DNA of 37,279 nt. Source: a bacterium. GTDB taxonomy: Bacteria > Chloroflexota > Dormibacteria > Aeolococcales > Bog-877. Position 1 is the first letter of the stretch; each line of letters opens with the position of its first letter. Shown one piece after another: positions 15,286 through 24,306 of this stretch. The notes beneath the pieces are model-generated. The model was not told the origin of the DNA. It saw nothing but the letters and a program-made list of their open reading frames with translations, and made no database searches. A program made the translations under genes and the position numbers. The stretch spans positions 1 to 37,279 of the forward strand of contig JAJYET010000024.1 in the NCBI GenBank assembly GCA_021785655.1. Direction: 5' to 3'.

Positions 15286-16496
15286 AGGTCCCGGAGGCCG
15301 GCGCACCCGGGGCCGTGGCGCCGCCCGGCGTGGTCCAGTTCTTCGACACCACCCTCCGGGACGGGGAGCAGTCCCCGGGATTCAGCCTCAGCCCCGCGGC
15401 CAAGCTCCAGGTGGCGCGCCAGCTGGCCCGACTCAGGGTCGACGTGATCGAGGCCGGCTTCCCGGCCTCCTCGCCCGGGGACCTGGAGGCGGTCCGGACC
15501 ATCGCCCGCCAGGTGGAGGGCCCGGCGATCACCGGTCTGGCCAGGGCGGTCAGGGGCGACATCGAGGCGGTCCACCGAGCGGTGCGGGATGCCCCTCGCC
15601 ACCTGATCCACGTCTTCATCGGGGTCTCCGACGTTCACATCACCCAGAAGCTGGGATTGGACCGGGCCGAGGTGCTGCGCCGAACCACAGAGGCGGTGGC
15701 CTTCGCCCGCTCCCTCTGCGAGACGGTCCAGTTCTCGCCCGAGGACGCCGGCCGGGCGGACCCGGACTACCTCTTGGAAGTGGTGCAGGTGGCGGTGGAC
15801 CAAGGGGCCAGCGTGATCAACCTCCCCGACACCACCGGCTACTGCCTCCCGGAGGAGTTCTCCGCCCTGGTGGCCGGGGTGCGTTCCCAGGTGCGGGGGA
15901 TGGACCGGGTCCTGGTCAGCGTCCACTGCCACGACGACCTCGGACTGGCGACCGCCAATTCCCTCGCCGGCATCGCCGCCGGGGCCCGTCGGGTGGAGGG
16001 CTGCATCAACGGCATCGGGGAGCGGGCCGGGAACGCCGCCCTGGAGGAGGTTCTCATGGCGCTCCGGGTGCGCCGCCCGGCACTGGGGCTCGAGGATCAC
16101 CTGGATGCCCGGGAGCTGGTCCCCACCTCCCGGCTCATATCCGAGCTCACCGGGACCCCGGTGCCCCCCAACAAGCCGGTGGTCGGCGGCAACGCCTTCT
16201 CCCACGCCTCGGGGGTTCACCAGCACGGCGTCCTCAAGGACCGCCGCACCTACGAGATCATCTCCGCTGAGGACGTGGGCGCCGACCCCTCCCAGATCGT
16301 CCTCACCGCCCGCTCCGGCCGGCACGCCCTGGTGCACCGGCTGCAGCTCATCGGGGTGGAGCTGCCGCAAGCTGCGCTGCCCGCGGTCTGGGAGCGCTTC
16401 CTGGAGGTCGCAGACGGGAGCAAGCAGGTCGAGGACGAGGCCCTGATCCGGATCGTGGGCGAGGTCGGGGGACCCCAACCCGGGAAGGTGCCGTGA
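15282..16496 (+). CDS. leuA: 2-isopropylmalate synthase, short form without the C-terminal leucine-binding domain
   Basis: Condenses acetyl-CoA with 2-ketoisovalerate, the committed step to leucine. The TIM-barrel signatures are present: [13 protein letters not shown] (catalytic Arg and metal Asp), [16 protein letters not shown] (metal histidines) and [18 protein letters not shown]. The linker piece [21 protein letters not shown] follows, and the protein ends about 75 residues later at 404, after subdomain II. The roughly 130-residue C-terminal domain that binds leucine and inhibits the enzyme in classic LeuA (above 500 residues) is absent, and the next gene starts at the stop codon, so nothing has been cut off by a visible frameshift. 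A homocitrate synthase-like function is the alternative for such short forms, but leuB, leuC and leuD beside it favour leucine synthesis. The start overlaps the ilvC stop as ATGA. Confidence 0.9.
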   Translation: MKVPEAGAPGAVAPPGVVQFFDTTLRDGEQSPGFSLSPAAKLQVARQLARLRVDVIEAGFPASSPGDLEAVRTIARQVEGPAITGLARAVRGDIEAVHRAVRDAPRHLIHVFIGVSDVHITQKLGLDRAEVLRRTTEAVAFARSLCETVQFSPEDAGRADPDYLLEVVQVAVDQGASVINLPDTTGYCLPEEFSALVAGVRSQVRGMDRVLVSVHCHDDLGLATANSLAGIAAGARRVEGCINGIGERAGNAALEEVLMALRVRRPALGLEDHLDARELVPTSRLISELTGTPVPPNKPVVGGNAFSHASGVHQHGVLKDRRTYEIISAEDVGADPSQIVLTARSGRHALVHRLQLIGVELPQAALPAVWERFLEVADGSKQVEDEALIRIVGEVGGPQPGKVP

Positions 16497-17572
16497 CCTC
16501 CGGCGGCCAGCACTTCCGGCTGGCGGCCCTTCCGGGCGACGGTGTGGGGCCGGAGGTGACCGAGGCCGCGCTCCAGGTGCTGGCCGCGGCGCTGGAGGGG
16601 AGTGGGATCGAGCTGGAGCTGACCCGCCATCCCATCGGGGGAGCGGCCATCGACCGGGGCCTGGATCCGCTTCCCGCAGCCACCCTGAGGGCGGCTCGCG
16701 AGGCCGACGCGGTGTTCCTGGGGGCGGTGGGCGGCCCGCGCTGGGATTCCGGCCCGGCGCGGCCCGAGGCGGGCCTGCTGCAGCTGCGCCGCCAGCTGGG
16801 GGCTTTCGCCAACGTCCGCCCGGTGCGGGTCCTGGAGGGGCTCGAGGAGCTGAGCCCCCTGCGCCCGGAGCGGGTCCGCGGAGCCGATGTCCTCTTCGTG
16901 CGGGAGCTCACCGGCGGCGCCTACTTCGGCCGCCCCCAGGGACAGGCCGGATCCGCACCGGGGAGGCGGGCGGTGGACACCACCGAATACTCGGAGGCGG
17001 AGATCTCCCGGGTCCTGGAGGTGGCGTTCCGGCTGGCCCGGGAGCGATCGCGCCGGGTGACGTCCGTGGACAAGGCCAACGTGCTGGCCACCTCCCGCCT
17101 CTGGCGCGAGGTGGCCGCGGAGGTTGGAAGCAGGTATCCCGAATGCCGGCTGGAGCACTGCCTGGTGGACAGCTTCGCCCTCCGGCTGCTCCTCCGGCCC
17201 ACGGACTTCGACGTCGTGGTCACGGAGAACCTCTTCGGGGACATCCTGACCGACGAGGCTGCCGCCATCCCCGGAACGCTGGGCATGCTGCCCTCGGCCA
17301 GCGGAGGTGGAGAGGGTCCCTGGCTCTTCGAGCCGGTGCACGGCTCTGCCCCCGACATCGCCGGCCGGGGGATCGCCAACCCCCTGGGGGCGATCCTCGC
17401 CATCTCGATGCTGCTGCGCCTCTCCCTCGACCGACCCGATCTGGCGGCGGCGGTCGAGAGGGCCGTGGCCGGGGCGGTCGGCGACCGCTGCCTAACCCCC
17501 GACCTCGGGGGCGCCGCCACCACATCCGAGGTCGCGGAGCGGGTCGCGGGACGCCTGGCGGTCCGAGCATGA
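16493..17572 (+). CDS. leuB: 3-isopropylmalate dehydrogenase
   Basis: NAD-dependent oxidative decarboxylation of 3-isopropylmalate to 2-ketoisocaproate; in the citramalate route the same enzyme serves the threo-3-methylmalate step. It has 359 residues. Recognised blocks are ALPGDGVGPEVT at the start, RRQLGAFANVRPVRV and LFVRELTGGAYFG (substrate arginines), VDKANVLATSRLW, VTENLFGDILTDEAAAIPGTLGMLPSAS (metal aspartates) and LFEPVHGSAPDIAG (NAD-binding). GTG 16493 overlaps the leuA stop as GTGA, and the stop overlaps the cimA start as ATGA. The DNSAM-like stretch common in the family reads LVDSFALRLL here, a conservative change. Confidence 0.95.
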   Translation: MTSGGQHFRLAALPGDGVGPEVTEAALQVLAAALEGSGIELELTRHPIGGAAIDRGLDPLPAATLRAAREADAVFLGAVGGPRWDSGPARPEAGLLQLRRQLGAFANVRPVRVLEGLEELSPLRPERVRGADVLFVRELTGGAYFGRPQGQAGSAPGRRAVDTTEYSEAEISRVLEVAFRLARERSRRVTSVDKANVLATSRLWREVAAEVGSRYPECRLEHCLVDSFALRLLLRPTDFDVVVTENLFGDILTDEAAAIPGTLGMLPSASGGGEGPWLFEPVHGSAPDIAGRGIANPLGAILAISMLLRLSLDRPDLAAAVERAVAGAVGDRCLTPDLGGAATTSEVAERVAGRLAVRA

Positions 17573-19176
17573 GCCTCCCCGGCGGGGCCCCGGCCCCGGT
17601 CCTGTACGACACCACCCTCAGAGATGGCATGCAGGGCTTCGGGATCCAGCTCAGCGTGGATCAGAAGATCCGGGTGGCTCGCCGGCTGGACCGCCTCGGG
17701 GTGGCGTATGTGGAGGCGGGCTGGCCAGGTGCCAACCCCAGGGACACCCAGGTCTTCCAGCGGCTGGCACAGGCACCCCTCTCCCGGAGCCGGCTGGTGG
17801 CCTTCGGCTCCACCCGTCGGCCGGGAGTGGCGGCGTCCGACGACCCGTCCCTGGAGGTGACCATCTCGGCGGCCACGCCGGCCGTGGCTCTGGTGGGCAA
17901 GGCCTCCCGCTGGCAGGTGGTGCAGGTTCTGCGCTGCTCGGCGGAGGAGAACCTCGCGATGATCGCGGAGTCGGTGGAGCTGGCGGCGCGCCAGGGCCGC
18001 GAGGTGGTCTTCGACGCCGAGCACTTCTTCGACGGGTACCGGGCCGACGCCCGGTACTCGCTGGAGGCGCTGGCCGCCGCGGCCGGCGCGGGCGCCCGGT
18101 GGCTCACCCTCTGCGACACCAACGGGGGCTGCCTGCCCGGGCCTATCGCGGAGGTGGTGGGGGAGGTGGTGGCACTTTTCGGGCCGAAGGTCGGGATCCA
18201 CTGCCACAACGACTCGGGAGTGGCGGTGGCGGCATCACTGGCGGCGGTCGAGGCGGGCGCCGCCATGGTCCAGGGCACCGTGAACGGTTGCGGCGAGCGC
18301 TGCGGCAACGCCGACCTGCCGGTGGTGGCGGCCAACCTCCAGCTCAAGCTGGGCCGGCGGGTCCTGGCCCCGAAGATGCTGCGCGAGCTCACCCAGCTCT
18401 CTGCCCAGTTCGACTCCCTGGCAAACCGGCCCTCTGACCCCCATCGTCCCTACCTGGGGGTGGCCGCCTTTCTCCACAAGGGAGGGCTGCACGCCCACGG
18501 CATGGCCCGCCACCGGGCCGCCTACCAGCATGTGGACCCGGAGCTGGTGGGAAACCGCACCAGAACCGTGGTCTCGGACCAGAGCGGGGCTCACAACGTG
18601 TCCGCCAAGCTCGCGGAGCTGGAGCTGCCTCCGCTGGACGCGGGTCGGCGGCTGCGGCTGGTGTCCCGGCTCAAGGGCTTGGAAGAAGCGGGGTGGGCGT
18701 TCGAGGACGCCGACGCCTCATTCGAACTCCTGGCCCGCCGTGAGCTGGACGATGACCCCGCGCCCTTCGCCGTCCTCGATTCGCTCGTGGTGGCGAACGG
18801 TGGCGGGCCGGACCGGGCCGGGAGCGTCCAGGCCAGCGTCAAGGTTGAGGTCCGGGGGGTGGTCGTCCACACCGCCGCCGAGGGGCTCGGCCCCGTGGCC
18901 GCCCTGGACTCGGCCCTCCGCCGGGCCCTGGTGCCCCACTTTCCTGAGCTCGCCCAGGTGGAGCTGGTCGACTACCGCGTGCGGGTCATCGATGGTGACC
19001 GGGGCACCGGAGCGACCGTCCGAGTGGGCGTGGACTCGTCCGACGGCCGCCGGCGCTGGACGACGGTCGGCTGCTCTGCCAACATCCTGGAGGCCTCCTG
19101 CGAGGCCCTATCCGACAGCTATGAGTGGGCGGTCCGCCATCCCCGGATGCGGGCACCCCAATCCAGTACCGCCTGA
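17569..19176 (+). CDS. cimA: Citramalate synthase (LeuA-like, with C-terminal regulatory domain)
   Basis: Condenses acetyl-CoA with pyruvate to (R)-citramalate, opening a threonine-independent route to 2-ketobutyrate and isoleucine. At 535 residues it has a full architecture. The barrel begins [18 protein letters not shown] (Gln after Met, as in CimA/LeuA2 relatives) and contains [25 protein letters not shown] and [14 protein letters not shown]. The subdomain has [15 protein letters not shown]. From about residue 405 there is a complete LeuA-type dimer/allosteric domain ([46 protein letters not shown]). The DxNGG pattern and the order after leuB match the TIGR00977-type citramalate/2-methylmalate synthases. 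The end product bound by the regulatory domain should be isoleucine, by analogy. The start overlaps the leuB stop; its own stop overlaps the leuC ATG by one base (TGATG). Confidence 0.92.
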   Translation: MSLPGGAPAPVLYDTTLRDGMQGFGIQLSVDQKIRVARRLDRLGVAYVEAGWPGANPRDTQVFQRLAQAPLSRSRLVAFGSTRRPGVAASDDPSLEVTISAATPAVALVGKASRWQVVQVLRCSAEENLAMIAESVELAARQGREVVFDAEHFFDGYRADARYSLEALAAAAGAGARWLTLCDTNGGCLPGPIAEVVGEVVALFGPKVGIHCHNDSGVAVAASLAAVEAGAAMVQGTVNGCGERCGNADLPVVAANLQLKLGRRVLAPKMLRELTQLSAQFDSLANRPSDPHRPYLGVAAFLHKGGLHAHGMARHRAAYQHVDPELVGNRTRTVVSDQSGAHNVSAKLAELELPPLDAGRRLRLVSRLKGLEEAGWAFEDADASFELLARRELDDDPAPFAVLDSLVVANGGGPDRAGSVQASVKVEVRGVVVHTAAEGLGPVAALDSALRRALVPHFPELAQVELVDYRVRVIDGDRGTGATVRVGVDSSDGRRRWTTVGCSANILEASCEALSDSYEWAVRHPRMRAPQSSTA

Positions 19177-20630
19177 TGGAGGGACCGCCCTTGGAGGCCC
19201 AGCGCACCGCCTACCACAAGATCTGGGGCGCCCACCGGGTGGCTGGGGACCCCCTCCAGCGGATGCTGATGTACGTGGACCTGCACCTGGTCCACGAGGT
19301 CACCTCCCCCCAGGCCTTCTCGGGCCTCCGAGCCGCGGGGCGCCGAGTGCGCCGTCCCGACCTCACCCTGGCGGTGATGGACCACGTGGTCCCTACCTGG
19401 GAGCGCACCCGGGAGACCCCCGACCCGGTGGGGAGGGAGCAGCTGCGCCAGCTCTCGGAGAACTGCGCTGCTGTCGGCATCCCGCTCCTCGACCTCTACC
19501 ATCGCCGGCAGGGGATCGTCCACGTGGTGGGCCCCGAGCTGGGGCTCACCCAGCCGGGGATGACCGTGGTCTGCGGCGATTCCCACACCGCCACCCACGG
19601 CGCCTTCGGGGCGCTGGCGTTCGGGATCGGCACGACGGAGGTCGAGCAGGTGATGGCCTCCCAGTGCCTCTGGCAGGCGCCGGCCCCCACCCTGGAGGTG
19701 CGCGTGGACGGTCAGCTCGGCCAGGGGGTGACCGCCAAGGATCTGGCCCTGGGGATCATCCGGGAGATCGGGGTGGCGGGCGGCCAGGGGTCGATAGTGG
19801 AGTACTCCGGAAGTACGATCCGCGCGCTCACCATGGAGGGGCGGATGACCGTCTGCAACATGACCATCGAGGCCGGCGCTCGGGCCGGGCTGGTCTCCCC
19901 CGACCAGACCACCGTCGCCTACCTGGAGGGCCGGCCCGCCGTTCCCCGCGGCCGTGAGTTCGCCGCCGCCGCGGAGCGCTGGTTGAGCTTCGCCTCCGAC
20001 CCGGGAGCGACCTTCGACCGCCAGGTCCGCATCGACGCCTCCCAGCTGGAGCCCTTCGTGACCTGGGGGACCAACCCCTCCATGTCCGTCCCCGTGGGCG
20101 CCCGGGTCCCCGAGCTGGCGCAGCTCCCGTCAGGGAGCGCCCGGGAGGCGGCGCGCCGGGCGCTGGCCTACATGGGACTGGAGGAGGGCACCGCGATCGA
20201 GGAGATCCCCGTGGACCGGGTGTTCATAGGCTCCTGCACCAATGGCCGGCTGGAGGACCTGCGAGCGGCGGCCGCCATCGCCGCCGGGCGCCGGGTTAAC
20301 CCGAGGGTCCGGGCCATGGTGGTGGCGGGCTCGGGGGCGGTGAAGCGGGCGGCCGAGGAGGAGGGGCTGGACCGGATCTTCCGCGACGCCGGCTTCGAAT
20401 GGCTGGAGGCCGGCTGCTCCATGTGCCTCGGGATGAACCCGGACATCCTCTCCCCCGGTGAGCGCTGCGCCTCCACCTCGAACCGCAACTTCGAGGGGCG
20501 GCAGGGGGCCGGGGGCCGAACCCACCTCGTGAGCCCGGCGATGGCGGCCGCCGCGGCGGTGCTGGGCCACTTCGCGGACGTCCGGCAGCTCGAGCCCGCG
20601 GACCTCGGCGCCGCGGCGCAGGGCCGCTGA
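19176..20630 (+). CDS. leuC: 3-isopropylmalate dehydratase, large subunit
   Basis: Aconitase-family subunit holding the [4Fe-4S] cluster; with LeuD it isomerises 2- to 3-isopropylmalate and, in the citramalate route, citramalate to methylmalate. Cluster cysteines are visible in GSCTNGR and GCSMCLGMN, and the substrate blocks [15 protein letters not shown] and NRNFEGRQG are intact. The length is 484 residues, slightly above the bacterial norm. ATG 19176 is chosen because it overlaps the cimA stop (TGATG) and leads straight into the conserved AYHKIWGAH start of the family. A longer in-frame reading from 19125 lies inside cimA. leuD starts one base after its stop. Confidence 0.96.
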   Translation: MEGPPLEAQRTAYHKIWGAHRVAGDPLQRMLMYVDLHLVHEVTSPQAFSGLRAAGRRVRRPDLTLAVMDHVVPTWERTRETPDPVGREQLRQLSENCAAVGIPLLDLYHRRQGIVHVVGPELGLTQPGMTVVCGDSHTATHGAFGALAFGIGTTEVEQVMASQCLWQAPAPTLEVRVDGQLGQGVTAKDLALGIIREIGVAGGQGSIVEYSGSTIRALTMEGRMTVCNMTIEAGARAGLVSPDQTTVAYLEGRPAVPRGREFAAAAERWLSFASDPGATFDRQVRIDASQLEPFVTWGTNPSMSVPVGARVPELAQLPSGSAREAARRALAYMGLEEGTAIEEIPVDRVFIGSCTNGRLEDLRAAAAIAAGRRVNPRVRAMVVAGSGAVKRAAEEEGLDRIFRDAGFEWLEAGCSMCLGMNPDILSPGERCASTSNRNFEGRQGAGGRTHLVSPAMAAAAAVLGHFADVRQLEPADLGAAAQGR

Positions 20631-20631
20631 G

Positions 20632-21252
20632 GTGGAGGCGTTCACCGTGGTGGAGGGGCTGGCGGCCACCCTCTCCCGTGACGATGTCGACACCGACCAG
20701 ATCATCCCCAAGCAGTTCTTGAAGAGCACCGGGCGGGCGGGGTACGGAGGGGCCTGCTTCTTCGACTGGCGCTACGACGCCGAGGGCCGCGACCGCCCCG
20801 ACTTCGAGCTCAACGACCCCGCGTACCGAGGGGCCGAGATCCTGCTGGCCGGCCGCAACTTCGGCTGCGGGTCCTCACGCGAGCACGCCGTCTGGGCCCT
20901 GGCTCAGATGGGGTTCCGGGCGGTGGTGGCGCCCTCCTTCGCCGACATCTTCTGCACCAACGCCCTCCAGAACGGCCTGCTCCCGGTGGCCCTCGCCGAA
21001 TCGGACTGCGCCGACCTCCAGCTGCGCGCCCGCCGCCGCGACGGGTACCGGCTGGTCGTGGACCTTCGGGCCCAGGAGGTCCGGGACCGGGAGGGGCGGC
21101 GGGCCCAGTTCCAGCTCGACCCCTTCTGGCGAGAATGCCTCCTGGCGGGACTGGACCCGCTGGGGATGGCGCTGCGGGAGGAGGCGGCCATCTCGGCCTT
21201 CGAGCAGGCACGCTCTCCGCTGCTCCCCAACACCCGGCACCGGTGGGAGTAG
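20632..21252 (+). CDS. leuD: 3-isopropylmalate dehydratase, small subunit
   Basis: Swivel-domain partner of LeuC, 206 residues, the bacterial (not archaeal) type. Conserved motifs are DDVDTDQIIPKQFLK, a C-terminal-facing FFDWRY loop, LLAGRNFGCGSSREHAVWAL (substrate specificity and phosphate-like binding), and a final NTRHRW-type tail. GTG 20632 is one base after the leuC stop, leaving no room for an independent ribosome site, so it is coupled to leuC as expected for subunits needed in equal amounts. Its stop lies inside the start of pheA. Confidence 0.96.
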   Translation: MEAFTVVEGLAATLSRDDVDTDQIIPKQFLKSTGRAGYGGACFFDWRYDAEGRDRPDFELNDPAYRGAEILLAGRNFGCGSSREHAVWALAQMGFRAVVAPSFADIFCTNALQNGLLPVALAESDCADLQLRARRRDGYRLVVDLRAQEVRDREGRRAQFQLDPFWRECLLAGLDPLGMALREEAAISAFEQARSPLLPNTRHRWE

Positions 21253-22082
21253 GGGGTAACTCGCCGGAGGTTTTGGGGGTCCTCTACCAGGGCGAGCCGG
21301 GCGCCTACTCCGAGGAGGCGGCCCAGCAGCTCTTCCCCGGGATCCCCGCCACCGGGCGGCCCACCTTTGCCGCCGCCTTCGCCGGGCTCGGGTCCCGCCG
21401 GGCCGCGGTTCTTCCGGTGGAGAACAGCCTGGGCGGGGTGGTCCAGGAGGTCTCCGACCTGCTCTGGGCCCACCCGGAGGTGCTCGTCGCCGGCGAGCAC
21501 TTCCTTGCGGTCCGCCATCAGCTGCTGGCGGCGACCTCGGCTCCGGTGCGGCGGGCCCTCTCGCATCCCCAGGCGCTCGCCCAGTGCGCCGGCTTCCTTG
21601 CCGACCGGGGCATCGAACCGGTCCCCCACCCCGACACCGCGGGGGCGGCCCGCTGGGTGGCCGAGCACCAGCTCCCCGGAGACGCCGCCATCGCCAGCGC
21701 CGCCGCCGCCGCCCGCTACCGCCTCCAGGTGGTGGCCGAGGACATCGCCGATCGCCCCAGCAACCGCACCCGGTTCCTGGTCTGCGCCCCGGGCATCCTG
21801 CAGCTGGCGCCTCCCGCTCTCCCGGCCAAGCTCTCCCTCGGCTTCGTGACCGCGCACCGCCCCGGGGCGCTGGCCGCGGTCCTCCTGGAGTGCTCGCAAC
21901 GGGGCTTGAACCTGAGCCGGCTGGACTCCCGGCCCATCCCCGACCTTCCGTTCGAGTATCGCTTCTACGCGGACCTGGAGCTGGAACCCGGCCAGGACTG
22001 CGCCCCGCTCATCGCGGCGCTCGGAGGGCTCACCTCGGAGCTCAGGGTCTTCGGCCTCTACGCGCGGGCGCTCACCGCCTGA
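21243..22082 (+). CDS. pheA: Prephenate dehydratase with ACT domain
   Basis: Monofunctional enzyme that turns prephenate into phenylpyruvate, the phenylalanine branch of aromatic synthesis. The catalytic domain (to about residue 175) shows YQGEPGAYSEEAA, LPVENSLGGVVQEVSDLL and NRTRFLV, whose Thr-Arg-Phe belongs to the active site. The C-terminal ACT domain has the GAL motif (HRPGALAAVL) and, in place of ESRP, DSRP (LSRLDSRPIPDLPFEY), so phenylalanine feedback is likely. The length is 279 residues from GTG 21243, which overlaps the leuD stop by ten bases; a TTG at 21273 is a weaker choice. Being last in a branched-chain operon is odd: the enzyme shares no intermediate with the rest and would rise and fall with leucine/valine supply. 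Confidence 0.9.
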   Translation: MGVGGNSPEVLGVLYQGEPGAYSEEAAQQLFPGIPATGRPTFAAAFAGLGSRRAAVLPVENSLGGVVQEVSDLLWAHPEVLVAGEHFLAVRHQLLAATSAPVRRALSHPQALAQCAGFLADRGIEPVPHPDTAGAARWVAEHQLPGDAAIASAAAAARYRLQVVAEDIADRPSNRTRFLVCAPGILQLAPPALPAKLSLGFVTAHRPGALAAVLLECSQRGLNLSRLDSRPIPDLPFEYRFYADLELEPGQDCAPLIAALGGLTSELRVFGLYARALTA

Positions 22083-22083
22083 C

Positions 22084-22098
22084 CCCTCCCCTGGAGGG
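22084..22098. terminator. Hairpin between convergent pheA and DEAD-box genes
   Basis: CCCTCC-CCT-GGAGGG forms a 6-base-pair hairpin in the 29-base gap between two converging stop codons. It has no T-run on either side, so termination would be weak or need Rho; the position fits a shared transcript end. Confidence 0.4.
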
Positions 22099-22111
22099 CC
22101 AGGGCGCAGGG

Positions 22112-23356
22112 TCAGCCGACCAGCTCGCCCACGGAGCCGGCCAGTAGGCGAAGGTCGGAGAGCTGGTGCCGCTCGATGGCCCGATGGGTGTGGCGCTCGA
22201 TGTCCCGGATCTTGAGTATCTCTATGGGGGTGATCAGGGTGAGGGCCACCCCCTCCCGGCCGGCCCGGGCCGTCCGCCCCACCCGGTGCACGTAGTCCTC
22301 GGGGCTGGAGGGGGCGTCGTAGTTGATCACGTGGCTGATGTCCTCGATGTCCAGCCCGCGGGCGGCCACGTCGGTGGCGATGAGGAAGCGCACCCTGGAC
22401 TTCCGGAAGCGCTCCAGGGCCAGGTCCCGGTCCCGCTGGCTGAGGTCCCCGTGGATCACGGTCACGTCGTACCCGCGGGCCAGCAGGGCGGCGTGGAGGA
22501 GGTCCGCATTGCGCTTGGTGGCGGTGAAGATCAGCCCGGTGCGGACCTGGGGGCTGTCCAGCAGCATGGTCAGCGCCTCCTCCTTCTCCGCCCAGGAGCA
22601 CTCGATGCACCATTGGCGGATGGTGGGCACCAGCTCCATCTCCCCGGCCACGGAGAGGGTCTCGGGGTCGCGCATGTGGCGCTCGGCGAGGCGATGGATC
22701 CAGGCTGGCACGGTGGCCGAGAAGAGCAGCGTCTGCCGCTGCTTGGGCGTCTGCTGCAGGATCCGCTCCACGTCCGGCGCGAACCCCATGTCCAGCATCC
22801 GGTCGGCCTCGTCCAGGATGGCGATGCGGATCCCGGCGAGCCTAAGGCTGTGGCGCTGGAGGTGGTCCAGCACCCGGCCGGGGGTGCCGACCACCACCGC
22901 CGGGTGCCGCCGCAGCCCGTCCAGCTGCCGTCCCATGGAATCGCCGCCCACGATGGCGAGGATCTCCACCTGGAGGTGGGCGGCCAGCTTCTCGAACTCC
23001 AAGGTGACCTGCGCGGCCAGCTCCCTGGTGGGGCAGAGGACCAGCGCCTGTACGTCGGGGCTACCCACCTCGACCCGCTCCAGCACCGGGACCGCGAAGG
23101 CGGCCGTCTTCCCCGAGCCCGTCTGGGCCCCGCCGATCACGTCCCGCCCCTGGAGCGCGCGTGGGATGGTGAGCGCCTGGATGGGCGTCGGGTGGCTGTA
23201 GCCGACCCGCTCCAGGGTCTGGAGCATCCCCTCGGTCAGCCCCAGCTCGGCGAACGATTGGGTGGGGAGCGGGGCGGCAGGTGCGGCCCCAGAGGAGACG
23301 GGGGCGAAGGTGCGAACCTGTGGTCGGAACGGGCGTCTAGATCGAACTGGCAACAC
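22112..23356 (-). CDS. DEAD-box ATP-dependent RNA helicase
   Basis: RNA helicase of the RhlE/CshA-like group with a bare two-domain core of about 414 residues and no long C-terminal tail. In order: Q motif (FAELGLTEGMLQ...HPTPIQ), I AQTGSGKT, Ia PTRELA, GG and TPGR, II DEAD, III SAT, then domain two with FTATKRNAD, IHGDLSQRDRD, DVAARGLDIEDISHVINYD and VI HRVGRTARAG. It should unwind short RNA duplexes in ribosome assembly or mRNA decay. The frame opens with GTG GTG GTG TTG from 23362; a TATAGT box on the minus strand (23366-23361) overlaps the first GTG, so a leaderless start at the third GTG (23356) or the TTG is more likely. It diverges from the HAD gene. Confidence 0.94.
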   Translation of the reverse strand: MLPVRSRRPFRPQVRTFAPVSSGAAPAAPLPTQSFAELGLTEGMLQTLERVGYSHPTPIQALTIPRALQGRDVIGGAQTGSGKTAAFAVPVLERVEVGSPDVQALVLCPTRELAAQVTLEFEKLAAHLQVEILAIVGGDSMGRQLDGLRRHPAVVVGTPGRVLDHLQRHSLRLAGIRIAILDEADRMLDMGFAPDVERILQQTPKQRQTLLFSATVPAWIHRLAERHMRDPETLSVAGEMELVPTIRQWCIECSWAEKEEALTMLLDSPQVRTGLIFTATKRNADLLHAALLARGYDVTVIHGDLSQRDRDLALERFRKSRVRFLIATDVAARGLDIEDISHVINYDAPSSPEDYVHRVGRTARAGREGVALTLITPIEILKIRDIERHTHRAIERHQLSDLRLLAGSVGELVG

Positions 23357-23478
23357 CACCACTATATCCGGGCGGGGCGGTGGCCCAGCCTGGGGAGATC
23401 GGGGGTGCCCCGTCGATCGGCGAGAATGGCAGCTGTGGGCGAGCTGAGAGGCGGGTCGCGGGCCGGTCGGCGGCCCAG

Positions 23479-24306
23479 GTGGTGAAGCTGCTCTTCACCG
23501 ACCTGGACGGGACGCTGCTGGATCGGCGCCTCACCCTGGACCCGGTGGACGTCGAGGCGGCCCACCGCGCCCAGCGGGCCGGCAACCTGGTGGGGATCGC
23601 CACTGGCCGGATGTACCGCTCGGCCCTCCCCTATGCACTCCAGCTGGAAACGCGGCTTCCCCTGATCTGCTACCAGGGGGCGCTGATCCGGGAACTCCCC
23701 GGAGAGCGGGGGGGGGAGGTCCTGTACCGGAAGGAGGTGCCACCGGAGGTGGCGCTGCCAGTTCTGGAGCTGGCCCACCGGAGGGGGTATTCGGTCAACA
23801 TCTACCAGGACGACGAGCTGCTGGTGGAAGCCAAGAATGCCGACGTGGCCTTCTACACCAGCGTGGCGCAGATCGAGGCGGTGGTCGCCAAGGATCCTCC
23901 CCTGGAGGAGCGGCTCGGCAAGGGCTCCACCAAGATGACCCTGGTGACCGCCGACCTGGATCGCTTTCCCCGCCTCCTCGCGGAGGTCTCTGAGCTGGTG
24001 GGTGACCGGGCCGAGGTGACCAGGTCGCTGGTGGGGTTCTGTGAGATCACGGCCCGGGGGGTGGACAAGGGTGAGGCCCTGCTCTGGCTCTGCCGCCACC
24101 TGGGGGTGGACCGCCGGCAGACCATAGCTTTGGGGGACGCTCCCAACGACCTGCCCATGCTCCGGGCCGCCGGCACTGCCGTGGCGGTGGAGGGGGCGGC
24201 GGAGGAGGTGAGGGCGCAGGCGTCGCTTCTGGTGCCCGGGCCGGGGCGCGGGGGGCTGGCGGCGGCCCTGGCCCGGCTGGGGATGGACGGGAGCCGGGCG
24301 AGTTGA
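23479..24306 (+). CDS. Cof-type HAD-superfamily phosphatase
   Basis: Predicted cytosolic phosphatase of HAD subclass IIB, 275 residues. Motif I is LLFTDLDGTLLD (two catalytic aspartates), motif II lies around GIATGRMYRSALPY, the lysine motif is near VDKGEALLWL, and motif IV is ALGDAPNDLPML, which binds Mg. The large alpha/beta cap sits between motifs II and III. The family works on sugar phosphates, nucleotides or cofactor intermediates, and the specificity cannot be read. GTG 23479 (or the next codon) is chosen because motif I should lie near the N terminus; upstream in-frame sequence back to 23380 is not conserved-looking. The stop overlaps the start of ychF as TTGA, so the two form one unit. 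Confidence 0.88.
   Translation: MVKLLFTDLDGTLLDRRLTLDPVDVEAAHRAQRAGNLVGIATGRMYRSALPYALQLETRLPLICYQGALIRELPGERGGEVLYRKEVPPEVALPVLELAHRRGYSVNIYQDDELLVEAKNADVAFYTSVAQIEAVVAKDPPLEERLGKGSTKMTLVTADLDRFPRLLAEVSELVGDRAEVTRSLVGFCEITARGVDKGEALLWLCRHLGVDRRQTIALGDAPNDLPMLRAAGTAVAVEGAAEEVRAQASLLVPGPGRGGLAAALARLGMDGSRAS

Noticed and set aside
17143-17568. Upstream in-frame extension of cimA into leuB
   Set aside because: The extension is leuB read in the wrong phase; the ATGA overlap at 17569 is the natural start.
22166-23485. 439-codon plus-strand frame opposite the DEAD-box gene
   Set aside because: Chance frame antisense to a gene with all helicase motifs. Its last 20 codons (23426-23485) form a short ORF overlapping the HAD start codon, but there is no ribosome site to support it as a leader peptide.
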